DNA of 64,000 bases from Nannocystis pusilla (lineage in GTDB: Bacteria; Myxococcota_A; Polyangia; Nannocystales; Nannocystaceae), in NCBI RefSeq assembly GCF_020073745.1, contig NZ_JAIRAU010000043.1, positions 310,001 to 374,000 on the forward strand, in the 5' to 3' direction. Of the stretch, positions 25,796 to 34,853 are shown in pieces. Below the pieces are notes generated by a model. That model did not search any database. It was not told the DNA's origin and saw nothing but the letters and a program-made list of their open reading frames with translations. The translations under genes and the position numbers were made by a program. Position 1 is the stretch's first letter, and each line of letters begins with the position of its first letter.

Positions 25796-28700
25796 TCAGG
25801 AGGACCGGCCGTGGAGGACTGGTGCGACGGTGGCGGACCAGCGGATCGGGTCGCGCACGCCGTGGCGGGTGAGCGCGAGCTCGGCGGCGGCGTGGGGGCG
25901 GCCGACGAGGCGGTCGTGGGCGAGGTGGACGGCGGCGGCGAGGGCGGGCATGTTGCCGCCGGTGAAGCGGTCGGCGGCGCGCTGGACCAGGTCGGCGGCG
26001 GGGCGGCGGCGGAGGGCGGCGATCTGGGCGCGGACGAGGTCCTCGCCGGCGTGGGCCAGCTCGATGCGCTCGCGCGCGAGGGCGGCGGCGTCGCTCAGGG
26101 CCACGCGCACGAGCTCGCGGCGGCCGGCGGCGGCGGCGGCCAGGGCCGCGCTGGCGCGCAGGCGGTGGGCGTCGATCCGCGGGATCTGCATGCGCATCAG
26201 CTGCGAGCGGACCAGCGCCGGCCAGGCCCGCTCGACCCGGCGCCAGGCGTCGCGCCCGCGGCCGTCGTAGAGGTCGCAGGCGACCTCGACGCCGAGCGCG
26301 AGCCAGTGCTGGAACGAGAAGCCCTCGTATGGCCACAAGGACAGGGCCTTTTGGACAGCCGCGCGGGCGCGGCTCGGGTCGCCGGCGGCCAGCGCCGCGT
26401 GGGCGGTGTAGAGGATCGCGACCACGCCGGCGAAGCGGTCGCCGGTGTCCTCGGCCTCGTGCTGCCAGGCCTCGGCGCGGGCGCGCAGGCCGGCGAAGTC
26501 GCCGAGCATGAGCAGCGCGTGCATCGCCATCGCGTGGGCGATGGCCCGCTCCCAGTGGACATCGACGCAGCGGGCGCGCAGGAGGTCGGCGCCGGTCTCG
26601 ACGCCGGCGAGGGCGCGGCGCCAGTGGCCGTTGTTGAGGGCGGCGACGCCGGAGAGGATGGTGGTGAGGCCGGTGAGGTGGGGGTCGGCGAGGCGGGTGG
26701 CGAGGCCGCGGGCGAGGGCGAGCTCGCGGGCGGCGGCGCTGGCCCGGCGCGGGTCGGGGGCGTTGATGTCGACGATCGTGAGGTACGCGGCGGCGCGGGC
26801 GATCCGGCGCGGATCACCGCTGGCGAGGGCGAGGCGCAGGCCCTGGGCCGAGATCGCGGCGGCGCGGATCGGGTCGATGAAGCCGAGGCCCTTGCCGGCC
26901 GACCAGCACAGGTCGATGCGCAGCAGCAACTCGGGGGCGGCGGGGGTCCGCGGCGGCGGGGCGGGGAGGCGGCGGGCGACGGCCAGGCGCGCGAGCTCGC
27001 CGACCAGGCGCACGGCGGTGCCGGCGCTGGTGGCCGGGAACGGCAGGCCGAGCTCGTGCGCCAGCGGGTCGAGCACGTGCAGGCCGGCGTCGACGCGGCC
27101 GGACACGAGGTAGTGCTCGACGGCGCGGCCGCGCAGCTCGAGCTCCTGCAGGCGGTCGGGGGCGAGCGCGGCGGCGGTGAGGTAGACGGGCGCCGCCTCG
27201 GCGCAGCGGCCGGCGTGGACGAGGGCGTCGGCGCGGGCGATGGTGTACTTGAGGACATGCTCTGGAGGACATGAACCCCAGGACATGGCCTTTTCGTACA
27301 GGCTGGCGGCCCGGGCGAACGCGAGGGCGGCGGCGGCCCGCTCGGCGGCGCGGAGGGCCCAGGCGCCGGCCTGCGCCAGGTCGTCGGCGCCGTGGAAGTG
27401 GAGGACGAGCTCGTCGGGGTCGGGGTCGGGCGCGGCGGCGAGGGCGAGGGCGAGGGCGCGGTGGTGGGCGCGGCGGTCGGCGGCGGCGAGGCGGTGGAGC
27501 ACGACCTCGCGCACGCGGTCGTGGTAGGTCTCGACGCTGTCGCCCTCGCCGCACGGGCGGACCAGGCGGCGCGCGCCGAGGACGGCCAGGGCGGCGCCGT
27601 CGAGCACGCGGGCCGCGGCGCCGCCGGCCTGGCGCAGGGCGAGGTCGCGGCGCAGCGGGCGACCGGCGACGGCCAGGCGCTCGAGCGTGAGCCGCTCGCC
27701 CGGCTCGAGCGCGGCGACCTCGGCCTGCAGGGCGCCCTCGAGCGAGGTCGCGGCGACGCCGGCGGCGCCGTGGCCGCTCATGCGCTGGGCCATGGCCTCG
27801 ATGAACAGCGGGCTGCCCTGCGACTCGCGGGCGATCGCGGCGGCCAGGCGCCGGCGCGCGGCCGGATCGTCGCCACGACCTGGCCCTTCGGACAGGATGG
27901 AGGCGGCCAGGCGCTCGGCCTCGGCGGGCGCGAGCGGGTCGAGCGCGACCTCGTGGATCGGGCAGGCCAGCGGGGCGGCGTCGAGCTCGGCGAAGAACGG
28001 CGAGCCCGGGCGGACGTCGCTGCGCACGCTGGCGGCGACGACGATCGCCGGCGGGTCGGGCGGGGCCAGCAGCTCGCCGAGCAGGCGCGCCGAGTCGGCG
28101 TCGCCCCACTGCAGGTCGTCGATCGCCAGGACCACCGGGCGCTCGCCGCCGAGCCCGGCCAGCAGCCGCCGCAGCGCCGCGACGGCCCGCCGCCGGGTCT
28201 CGCGCGGGGCGGCGTCGGCCGGGTCGCCGCCGCCGCCGGTGGCGGCGATCACCCGCGCCAGCGCCGGGAACACGCGCACCAGGTCGTATGCCTCTTCGGG
28301 CATGGATGAGAGGACATGTTTGTTGGAGCATGTCCCGAGGTGCTGGGCGAGGGCCTCGACCACGCCGTCGAGCGCCTTGTAGGGCACCGACTCGCCGGCG
28401 TAGCAGCGGCCGTGGAGGACGAGCGCGCCGCGGCGGTCGCGGAGGTCGGCGACGAGGCGGGCGAGCAGGGCCGACTTGCCGGCGCCGCTCGGGCCGACCA
28501 GCAGCAGCAGCGCCGGCGCGGGGTCGAGGGCGCGGGCGCAGGCGGCCAGCTCGTCGGCACGGCCGACGAACACCGGCGAAGGCGCGGGCGGGGCGTCGAG
28601 GCCGAGGCGCAGCAGGAGGTCGCGGCCGCTCGGGCGCGCCTCGGGGTCCTCGGCGAGGAGGTCGCGGCACAGCGCCAGCAGGTCGGCGGGGACGCCGTCG

Positions 28701-29473
28701 ATCGGGGTCGGCCCCGGGGGGACGCGCGGGCGCCGGCCGGCGAGCGCCTCGTAGAGCATCACGCCGACGGCGAACCAGTCGCTGGCGGGCGAGGGCGGGG
28801 CGCCGGCCAGCAGCTCGGGCGCGAGGTAGCCGGCGGTCCCGGCCAGGCCCTCGTGGCCGCCGTCGGCCAGGCGCGCGAGCCCGAAGTCGACGATCTTGAC
28901 CCGGCCCTCGCCGGTGACGAGCACGTTCGACGGCTTGAGGTCGCGGTGCAAGAGGCCGGCCCGGTGCAGCGCGTAGACCCCCGACGCCAATTGCCCGAGC
29001 GCGCCGCGGATCGCCGCCTCCGGGGCGCGCTCGCCGGCCGGGCGCAGGTGCGCCAGCCAGCTGTCCCCGGGGACATATTCCATGACGATGTACCACTCGC
29101 CGCGCGCCTGATCGAGGGCGAGCTCGTAGACGGCGGCGAGGTTGGCGTGGCCGACGTCGACGACGTTGCGGAACTCCCGCTTGAGCCGGGCGATCGCGGC
29201 GGGATCGGGGCGGCGCAGGGTCTTGAGCGCGACCTGCTGATCGCCGGGGCCGCGGCCCTCGTGCACCACGCCCATCGCCCCGTGCCCGATCTCCCGCAGC
29301 ACCCTGTACGGCCCGAGCGGCGGGACCCGCAGCTCGGCGCCGAAGAGCTGGGCCGCCAGACGAGCGCGCGTGTGCTCGGCCGGCGGCTCGCGCGGCCGCG
29401 TGGGCACGGCCGCGGCGAACTGCGCCGCGAAGGAGTCGCCGTCGGGGGCGTCCGCCGGAGCGTCCTTGTGCAC
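25796..29473 (-). CDS. Ser/Thr protein kinase fused to AAA ATPase and TPR-like region
   Basis: 1225 residues. An N-terminal eukaryotic-type kinase (about 55-300) has the Gly loop IGHGAMGVVHEG, VALK, HRDLKPSNVL and DFGLARL with APE-like APELLAG, so it should be active. An AAA_16/STAND-type ATPase follows (Walker A GPSGAGKSALL near 331; Walker B VVLAIDDLQWGD). The C-terminal 600 residues are Ala/Leu/Arg-rich helical repeats. This layout matches the PknK-like signalling proteins abundant in myxobacteria. The start is a GTG at 29473 after AGGA. Three CATG-phased repeats lie in frame: residues about 376-395 (GTCSNKHVL), about 729-740 (GSCPPEHVL) and about 1038-1048 (QKALSLWP). Confidence 0.88.
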   Translation of the reverse strand: MHKDAPADAPDGDSFAAQFAAAVPTRPREPPAEHTRARLAAQLFGAELRVPPLGPYRVLREIGHGAMGVVHEGRGPGDQQVALKTLRRPDPAAIARLKREFRNVVDVGHANLAAVYELALDQARGEWYIVMEYVPGDSWLAHLRPAGERAPEAAIRGALGQLASGVYALHRAGLLHRDLKPSNVLVTGEGRVKIVDFGLARLADGGHEGLAGTAGYLAPELLAGAPPSPASDWFAVGVMLYEALAGRRPRVPPGPTPIDGVPADLLALCRDLLAEDPEARPSGRDLLLRLGLDAPPAPSPVFVGRADELAACARALDPAPALLLLVGPSGAGKSALLARLVADLRDRRGALVLHGRCYAGESVPYKALDGVVEALAQHLGTCSNKHVLSSMPEEAYDLVRVFPALARVIAATGGGGDPADAAPRETRRRAVAALRRLLAGLGGERPVVLAIDDLQWGDADSARLLGELLAPPDPPAIVVAASVRSDVRPGSPFFAELDAAPLACPIHEVALDPLAPAEAERLAASILSEGPGRGDDPAARRRLAAAIARESQGSPLFIEAMAQRMSGHGAAGVAATSLEGALQAEVAALEPGERLTLERLAVAGRPLRRDLALRQAGGAAARVLDGAALAVLGARRLVRPCGEGDSVETYHDRVREVVLHRLAAADRRAHHRALALALAAAPDPDPDELVLHFHGADDLAQAGAWALRAAERAAAALAFARAASLYEKAMSWGSCPPEHVLKYTIARADALVHAGRCAEAAPVYLTAAALAPDRLQELELRGRAVEHYLVSGRVDAGLHVLDPLAHELGLPFPATSAGTAVRLVGELARLAVARRLPAPPPRTPAAPELLLRIDLCWSAGKGLGFIDPIRAAAISAQGLRLALASGDPRRIARAAAYLTIVDINAPDPRRASAAARELALARGLATRLADPHLTGLTTILSGVAALNNGHWRRALAGVETGADLLRARCVDVHWERAIAHAMAMHALLMLGDFAGLRARAEAWQHEAEDTGDRFAGVVAILYTAHAALAAGDPSRARAAVQKALSLWPYEGFSFQHWLALGVEVACDLYDGRGRDAWRRVERAWPALVRSQLMRMQIPRIDAHRLRASAALAAAAAGRRELVRVALSDAAALARERIELAHAGEDLVRAQIAALRRRPAADLVQRAADRFTGGNMPALAAAVHLAHDRLVGRPHAAAELALTRHGVRDPIRWSATVAPVLHGRSS
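26328..26359. repeat. In-frame phased repeat, kinase C-terminal region
   Basis: TATG at 26328, CAGG at 26342 and CAGC at 26356, spaced 14 bp, with ATGGCC-n4-GGACAGG and GGGCC-TTTT-GGACAG halves. It codes part of AVQKALSLWPY on the minus strand. Degenerate, so weaker than the other two copies in this gene. Confidence 0.55.
27251..27302. repeat. In-frame CATG-phased repeat in kinase gene (three tetramers)
   Basis: CATG at 27256, 27270 and 27284, spaced exactly 14 bp, followed by GCCTTTT. Read on the minus strand it codes AMSWGSCPPEHVLKY between two alanine-rich helical stretches, an abrupt change in composition that looks like a 14-codon (42-bp) insertion. Confidence 0.8.
28287..28346. repeat. 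In-frame full-length (five-tetramer) CATG-phased repeat in kinase gene
   Basis: TATG 28287, CATG 28301, CATG 28315, CATG 28329 and CTGG 28343: five tetramers at 14-bp steps, 60 bp in all. The minus strand codes HLGTCSNKHVLSSMPEEAYD inside the ATPase domain, in a region that related proteins fill with Ala/Leu-rich helix. Confidence 0.82.
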
Positions 29474-29527
29474 GGGGGTCCTGAAGCCGGGGGCTCTTGA
29501 AGATGCCAAAGCCGAACGGGCGCGACA

Positions 29528-29854
29528 ATGGTCCAGGCCCCCTGGTCGCTGCCCGCGGGCTATGTCACCATCGCGGTTGCCATGGCGATCAGCAACATGA
29601 TGCGGGACGATGCCGAGGGCGGCTTCGAGTCGGAAGGTGACCCCAACACCGAGGCCTACTGGACCGAGCGCGGGATGAAGCGCCCCCAGGTGGTGTGGGA
29701 GCGCCTCACCGCCAGCAACAACATCGAGACCTATCGGACCCGCGTGCCCGGCGGGTGGCTCGTGCTGATCTGCCAGGAGTACCGCGACACCGGCGGCGCG
29801 CTGTTCTACCCCGATCCCGCGCACCGCTGGGACGGCTCCGGCTTCCACGGCTGA
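29528..29854 (+). CDS. Small protein of unknown function
   Basis: 108 residues. A hydrophobic stretch (PAGYVTIAVAMAISNMM, about 9-25) is followed by a soluble acidic/aromatic part with several Trp and Tyr (EAYWTERGMKRPQVVWERL, GGWLVLICQEYRD). It could be a membrane-tethered protein, or start internally at a later Met (29582) as a cytoplasmic protein of about 90 residues. It is divergent from the kinase gene (54 bp apart) and ends 13 bp before the start of the large C39-TPR gene, so it may share its transcript. Not recognised. Confidence 0.6.
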   Translation: MVQAPWSLPAGYVTIAVAMAISNMMRDDAEGGFESEGDPNTEAYWTERGMKRPQVVWERLTASNNIETYRTRVPGGWLVLICQEYRDTGGALFYPDPAHRWDGSGFHG

Positions 29855-29867
29855 GGCGGGTCGCTCC

Positions 29868-32800
29868 TTGACGCCCGCGCCCGGTCCGGCAGGACCGTCG
29901 TCGGAGGCGCTGCGGCGCCTCGAAGCGCTCCACGAGCGCGGGCTGTTCGTGCAGGCGTTCCGCGCCGCCGAGGCGATCGCCGGCGGGCCGCTGGCGTGGC
30001 GCGACGCCGGCGCCTGTGCGTTCGCCAGCCGGCTGCTGCACCACGCCGGCGCGCCGCGGGCGGCCGCGCTGCAGTGCTTGCGGGCCTGGCGGGCCGCGCC
30101 GCGCGAGCCCGCGGTCGCCGAGGCGTACGCGCGCCACCTCAAGGGCACCCGCGGGCCGCTGGCGGCGCTCGAGCTCCTGCGCGCGTTCGCGGTCGACGCC
30201 GCGCCGGCGCCGGCGCAGTGCGAGCTCCGCCTGGTCCGCGCGCAGGCCCTGATCGCGCTGCGCGACTTCGAGGCGGCGGAGTTCGAGCTGTGTCGCGCCG
30301 AGACCCTCGACCCGACGTCGCCGACGATCGCCGGCGTGCGGGCGCGCCTGCACGAGGCCCAGGACGAGCTGCCGGCGGCGCTGGCCGGGCTGCAGGCGCT
30401 GCTGGCCGCGCGCCCCGATCACCGCGCGGCGGTGCAGTTCGCCGGCCACCTGCTGCTCGAGCTCGGCCGCGTCGACGAGGCGGCGGCGCTGCTGGAAACG
30501 GCGATGACGACGATGGAGTGCGGGGCGATCGCGCTGCAGCTGGCGCACCTCGAGCTGACGCGCCAGCGCCCGCGCCCGGCGTGGGACTGGGTCGTGCGTG
30601 CGGCCGGGCTGTTCCCGTGGCTCGAGGTCGAGGTGCTGCAGGCGCTGGCGGCGGCCGCCTGCGAGGCGGCCTGCGAGGCCGGGGAGCGGCTCGCCGCGGC
30701 CGCGCTGGCGCGCAACGCCGGGCTCGACGCGCTGGCCGAGCGGCTCGAGGCCGGGGGCGAGCGGCGACGGGTCCGCCTCGACGTGCCGTACGTGCGCCAG
30801 GCCCACAAGACGTGCGTGCCGGCGACGCTCACGGCGCTGTGTCAGTTCTTCGGCAAGACGGCCGACCACCTGGCGATCGCCGAGGAGATCTGCTTCGACG
30901 GCACGTCGGCGGCCAGCGAGCGCCGCTGGGCCGAGGCGCGCGGCTTCGTCGTCCGCGAGTTCACGGTGACGTGGGCGGCCGCGACGGCGCTGCTCGACCG
31001 CGGGCTGCCGTTCGCGCTGTCGACGGTGGCGGTGACGTCGGGCCACGCGCAGGCGGTCACCGGCTACGACGCGGAGATCGGGTCGTTCTCGGTCCGCGAC
31101 CCCAGCCAGGCCAAGCCGGTGCTGTTCAACGTCGAGCCGCTGCTGCGCGGCAACGCGTGGAACGGGCCGCGCGGGATGGTGCTGGTGCCGCCCGAGCTGG
31201 CGAGCCGCCTCGACGGGCTCGAGCTGCCCGACGCGCCGCTGTACGACCGCATGCACGCGGTCGACCAGGCGCTGCGCGTGCACGACCGCGAGGCCGCGGT
31301 GGCGGCGGCGGCCGAGATCGCCGCGGCGGCGCCGCAGCACTACCTGGTCGGCCACGCGACCCAGGCGCTGGCGGCCTACGACGGTGACGAGGCGCGCGTG
31401 CTGGCGTCGCTCGACATGCGCCTCGAGACATGGCCGGACGCGCATGTCCTTCAGGCCAGGAGACTGGCGTGCCTCGGCGGGCTCGGGCAGCGGGCCGAGC
31501 GGCGCGCCCGGCTCGAGGCGCTGGCCGAGGCGCGCCCGGTCCACCCGTTCTTCCTGCAGCTGCTGGTCGACGACATCCTCAAGAGCGACCGCGACCTGGC
31601 CCGCGCGGAGAAGCTGCTGCGCCGGCTGCTGTCGGCGATGCCGGCCGACCCGGCGGTGTACGCCATGCTGGCGGGCGTGCGCGCGGCTCAGGACCGCTGG
31701 GAGGAGGGCGCGGCGCTGCTGCGCTTCGCGGTCTGCCTCGACCAGGTCGACAGCGACGCGGTCGACCAGTACACGGCGACGTTCGTCCAGGCCGGCCAGC
31801 GCGCCGAGGGCCTGGCGTTCCTGCGCGACCGCTTCGCCCGCCTCGGCCGCCGCTTCGCCGGCCCGGCGCTCGGGCTGGCGCGCGCGCTCGAGGCGTGCGA
31901 CCGCACCGCGGAGGCGGTCGAGGTGCTCGAGCAGGCGGTCGCCCTCCGCCCCGACGACGCCCACCTGCTGCTGGCCGCCGTGCGCGCCCACGCGAGCCTC
32001 GGCGCGCCCGAGCGCGCGCGGGCGCTGCTCGAGCAGGCGCGCCCGCTGGCCCGCGCGGCGGCGTGGGAGGTGGCGGCCGCCCACCTCGACGCGCTGGCCG
32101 GCGAGCTGGCGGCGGCCCGCGCCCGCTACGAGCGCGTGCTCGAGCACAACCCGCTGGCGCTCGACGCCCGCGTGGCCCTGGCCGGGCTCGACGCGGCGCT
32201 GGCCGGGCCGGCGGCGGCCCTGGAGCGGATCGAGGCGGCGGTGACCCGCTTCCCCCACCACGCCGGGCTGGCCCGCCTGCGCGTGGCCTGGGCCCCGGCC
32301 GAGGGCGAGGCGGGGGTCGAGGTGGTGCGGGCGCTGCTCGCCGTCGAGCCCGGCAACGCCGGGATGCACGGCGAGCTGGCGCTGCGCCTCGGCCGGCTGA
32401 AGCGCCACGACGAGGCGGCGGCGGCGATCGCCGAGGCGCGCGCGCTGGCGCCCCACTCGGCCCAGGCCCACCTGGTCGCGGCCCAGCTGGCGATGTGGCG
32501 CGAGGAGCGGGAGGCGGCGGCGGCGTCGCTGCGGGCGGCCGTCAGCGCCGACGTCGACGCGCCCGGGGCGATCGCCGTGTGCCTCGGGACGGCGCTGACC
32601 GACGCGGCGCGCGCCGCCGCGCTCGCCCACGTGCGCGCCGAGCTGCGCCGCCAGGTCGTCGGCGCGCGAGCGCTCGTCGCCTACCGCCAGGCGGCCGCCG
32701 GCATCGAGCCGCCCGCGGCGACGCTCGAGCTGCTGGCGGAGGCGCGCGCGGTCCGGCCCGACCTGGCGGCCAGCTGGAGCGAGTACGCGCGCCAGCTGTC

Positions 32801-34691
32801 GAGCATGGGCCGCCACGCCGAGGCGCTGACGGTCATGACCGAGGCGGCGCGCCGGTTCCCGCGCGAACTCGACGCGATGCTCGCGCTCGCGGCGGTCCAG
32901 CGCGGCGCCGGCGAGCGCGAGGCGGCCCTGGCGACGCTCGAGCGGGCGGTGGCGTGCGCGCCCGGTGCGGTGGCGCCGGTGCTCGAGCTGGCGTCGGCGC
33001 TGGTCGAGGCCGACCAGGTCCGCCGCGCGGTCGAGCTGGTCGAGCGGGCGATCGCCCGCGAGCCGCTGGTGGTCGAGCTGAGCGAGAAGCTGGCCGACTT
33101 GCTGTGGCGCTCCGGCGAGCAGCGGGCCGCGCTCGACCGCCTGCTGGCGGCGATCGAGATCGATCCGTCGTCCGAGGCGCGCTGGCGGCAGATCGAGCGC
33201 GTCGCCGACCTGCTCGGCATGCGCGAGCACGCGCTCCGGGCCGCGCGCAGGCTGGCGGCAGCCCGGCCGCAGCTGGCCTGGGCCCACTTCGGGGTGGCCC
33301 GCCTGGCGCCCGAGGCGGCGATCGACGAGCGCCTGGCGGCCTACGACGAGGTGCTGCGCCTCGACCCGCACAACGGCGTGGCCCACGACGACAAGGTGCT
33401 GCTGTTCTGCGCGGCGGAGCGGTGGAAAGAGGCGCTCGCGGCCTGCTCGCCCCCGGAGCTGGGCTCGCCGCCGCCGCTCAACCTGCGCGGGCGGGCGGTG
33501 TGGATCCGGGCCCGCCGCGACATCCACAAGGGGATCCGCCAGATGCAGGAGCTGGTGGCGGAGGAGCCCGACTACGCGTTCGGCTGGAGCTGCCTGGCGG
33601 AGTGGTACCGCCAGGTCGCGGCCGGACAGAAGCACGCCGAGGCGCTGGCGCAGCTGCTGCGGCTCGACCCCGACAACCTCGAGGTGGCGCAGGCGCTGTT
33701 CGAGGTGCAGCTGCGCGCGGGCGCGACGCCGGCGGCCGAGCAGACGCTGGCGACGCTGCGCCGGCTCGGCGACGCCGACGTGGCCCGCGAGGCCGAGCTG
33801 CGGTTGGCGCTGGAGCGCGGGCCGAACCAGGGCCTGCAGCTGTTCGCCGCCCACGCCCGCGACGCGACGATCGAGCGCGAGTGGCTCGAGCACGCGGCGG
33901 CGCTGGTGCGCGAGCGGGTGACGGCGGCCCAGCTCGACCGCACGCTCACCGATCTGCTGCGCGTGCCGGCGGCCGCGGCGGTGGTCGGCTACCTGTGGGG
34001 CTGGTACCGCGTGGCCGGACCGCTCGACTGGCTGCTGGCGTCGTGGGAGCTGCGATCGCTGCGCGCCCGCGGGGCGATCGGCCTCGAGGCGACGGCCGGC
34101 CACGTCGAGCGCCTGGCCGCGGAGGGCTCGACGCTGGCGCTGTGGCTGTTCATCGCCCGCGACCGCGCGGCCCTGGTGGTCGACGGCCGCCTGTGGGGCT
34201 CGGTCGGGTTCGCCCTGCTGCGCCGCGGCTGGTTCGGTCAGGCCCGCAAGTGGTTCGCAGGCTGGGCCGGCCGCGACGACCTCGAGCCGTGGGTGTACAT
34301 GCACATCGTCACGGTGCTGCGCACGCTCGGGATCACCGAGGAGGCGCACGCGGTCAGCTCGCTGGCGGTCGAGCGGCTGCCGCGGCACCAGACGCTGCGC
34401 CACCGCCTGTGGCTGGCGTTCGACGCGGCCCCGCACGCGCCGGTCGAGGAGGTGCGCTCCTCCCTGCCTGCGCTGGCCGACGGCGACCCACTCAACCACT
34501 GGCTGCTCCACCGCAGCCGCGCGCTGCTGGCCCGCCGCGAGGGCCAGCCGCAGGCCGAGGTCGATCGATTGACGCAGTTCAGCGAGCAGTGCCGGCTGCG
34601 CGCCTTCGAGGTGCGCCTGGTCGAACGCCTGCGCGCCGACCTGGCCCGAAGCCTGGCCGCGGCGACCCGGGCGGCGCTGGCGGCCTCGTGA
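29868..34691 (+). CDS. Giant TPR protein with an embedded C39-type cysteine peptidase domain
   Basis: 1607 residues. Most of the protein is degenerate TPR-like helical repeats (A..L..AL...P.....L pattern throughout). At about residues 300-440 a C39 peptidase-like domain is inserted: Cys in KTCVPATL (about 316), His in TSGHAQAVTGYD (about 391) and Asp in VRDPSQ. Family members cut leader peptides after GG in peptide exporters; here there is no ABC domain, so processing of another partner, or a non-catalytic binding role, is possible. The first codon is a TTG at 29868 with a weak upstream GGCGGG; starts a few codons later cannot be excluded. A five-tetramer repeat lies in frame at about residues 511-531. 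Confidence 0.8.
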   Translation: MTPAPGPAGPSSEALRRLEALHERGLFVQAFRAAEAIAGGPLAWRDAGACAFASRLLHHAGAPRAAALQCLRAWRAAPREPAVAEAYARHLKGTRGPLAALELLRAFAVDAAPAPAQCELRLVRAQALIALRDFEAAEFELCRAETLDPTSPTIAGVRARLHEAQDELPAALAGLQALLAARPDHRAAVQFAGHLLLELGRVDEAAALLETAMTTMECGAIALQLAHLELTRQRPRPAWDWVVRAAGLFPWLEVEVLQALAAAACEAACEAGERLAAAALARNAGLDALAERLEAGGERRRVRLDVPYVRQAHKTCVPATLTALCQFFGKTADHLAIAEEICFDGTSAASERRWAEARGFVVREFTVTWAAATALLDRGLPFALSTVAVTSGHAQAVTGYDAEIGSFSVRDPSQAKPVLFNVEPLLRGNAWNGPRGMVLVPPELASRLDGLELPDAPLYDRMHAVDQALRVHDREAAVAAAAEIAAAAPQHYLVGHATQALAAYDGDEARVLASLDMRLETWPDAHVLQARRLACLGGLGQRAERRARLEALAEARPVHPFFLQLLVDDILKSDRDLARAEKLLRRLLSAMPADPAVYAMLAGVRAAQDRWEEGAALLRFAVCLDQVDSDAVDQYTATFVQAGQRAEGLAFLRDRFARLGRRFAGPALGLARALEACDRTAEAVEVLEQAVALRPDDAHLLLAAVRAHASLGAPERARALLEQARPLARAAAWEVAAAHLDALAGELAAARARYERVLEHNPLALDARVALAGLDAALAGPAAALERIEAAVTRFPHHAGLARLRVAWAPAEGEAGVEVVRALLAVEPGNAGMHGELALRLGRLKRHDEAAAAIAEARALAPHSAQAHLVAAQLAMWREEREAAAASLRAAVSADVDAPGAIAVCLGTALTDAARAAALAHVRAELRRQVVGARALVAYRQAAAGIEPPAATLELLAEARAVRPDLAASWSEYARQLSSMGRHAEALTVMTEAARRFPRELDAMLALAAVQRGAGEREAALATLERAVACAPGAVAPVLELASALVEADQVRRAVELVERAIAREPLVVELSEKLADLLWRSGEQRAALDRLLAAIEIDPSSEARWRQIERVADLLGMREHALRAARRLAAARPQLAWAHFGVARLAPEAAIDERLAAYDEVLRLDPHNGVAHDDKVLLFCAAERWKEALAACSPPELGSPPPLNLRGRAVWIRARRDIHKGIRQMQELVAEEPDYAFGWSCLAEWYRQVAAGQKHAEALAQLLRLDPDNLEVAQALFEVQLRAGATPAAEQTLATLRRLGDADVAREAELRLALERGPNQGLQLFAAHARDATIEREWLEHAAALVRERVTAAQLDRTLTDLLRVPAAAAVVGYLWGWYRVAGPLDWLLASWELRSLRARGAIGLEATAGHVERLAAEGSTLALWLFIARDRAALVVDGRLWGSVGFALLRRGWFGQARKWFAGWAGRDDLEPWVYMHIVTVLRTLGITEEAHAVSSLAVERLPRHQTLRHRLWLAFDAAPHAPVEEVRSSLPALADGDPLNHWLLHRSRALLARREGQPQAEVDRLTQFSEQCRLRAFEVRLVERLRADLARSLAAATRAALAAS
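31401..31460. repeat. In-frame five-tetramer CATG-phased repeat in C39-TPR gene
   Basis: CTGG 31401, CATG 31415, CATG 31429, CATG 31443 and CAGG 31457 at exact 14-bp steps. It codes LDMRLETWPDAHVLQARRL. The central 30 bases are nearly identical to those inside the endonuclease V gene (36951-36980), in the same reading frame. Confidence 0.85.
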
Positions 34692-34705
34692 GCCGGGCGG
34701 AGACG

Positions 34706-34782
34706 GATGCCTTTTAAAGGCATGTCGAATCAGACATGTGTTAATAGAAATGCCTCATCGGACATGTTCTGAAGGGCATGTT
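34706..34782. repeat. Intergenic five-tetramer CATG-phased repeat
   Basis: CATG 34721, CATG 34735, AATG 34749, CATG 34763 and CATG 34777, all 14 bp apart, preceded by the palindrome GCCTTTTAAAGGC (34709-34721). It starts 15 bp after the giant gene's stop. Locally AT-richer than the surroundings. Confidence 0.85.
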
Positions 34783-34853
34783 TAAGGGTCGCGCGTCGCG
34801 CGGGACGACGTGGGGCGAACTGCGCCCCGGCGGCCGGGAATGAGGCGTTGGGT

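Noticed and set aside
29706..34511. A 1600-codon open frame antisense to the C39-TPR gene
   Set aside because: Its translation is Arg/Gln/Gly-rich low-complexity sequence, typical of the antisense of high-GC coding DNA; the plus strand has recognisable domains. The same reasoning removed many other long frames, for example antisense to the E1, FHA and polymerase genes.
34848..34853. TTG 34848 as the start of the LIC_10091-like gene
   Set aside because: GTG 34854 and GTG 34872 give equally good signal peptides with a commoner start codon; left as an alternative.
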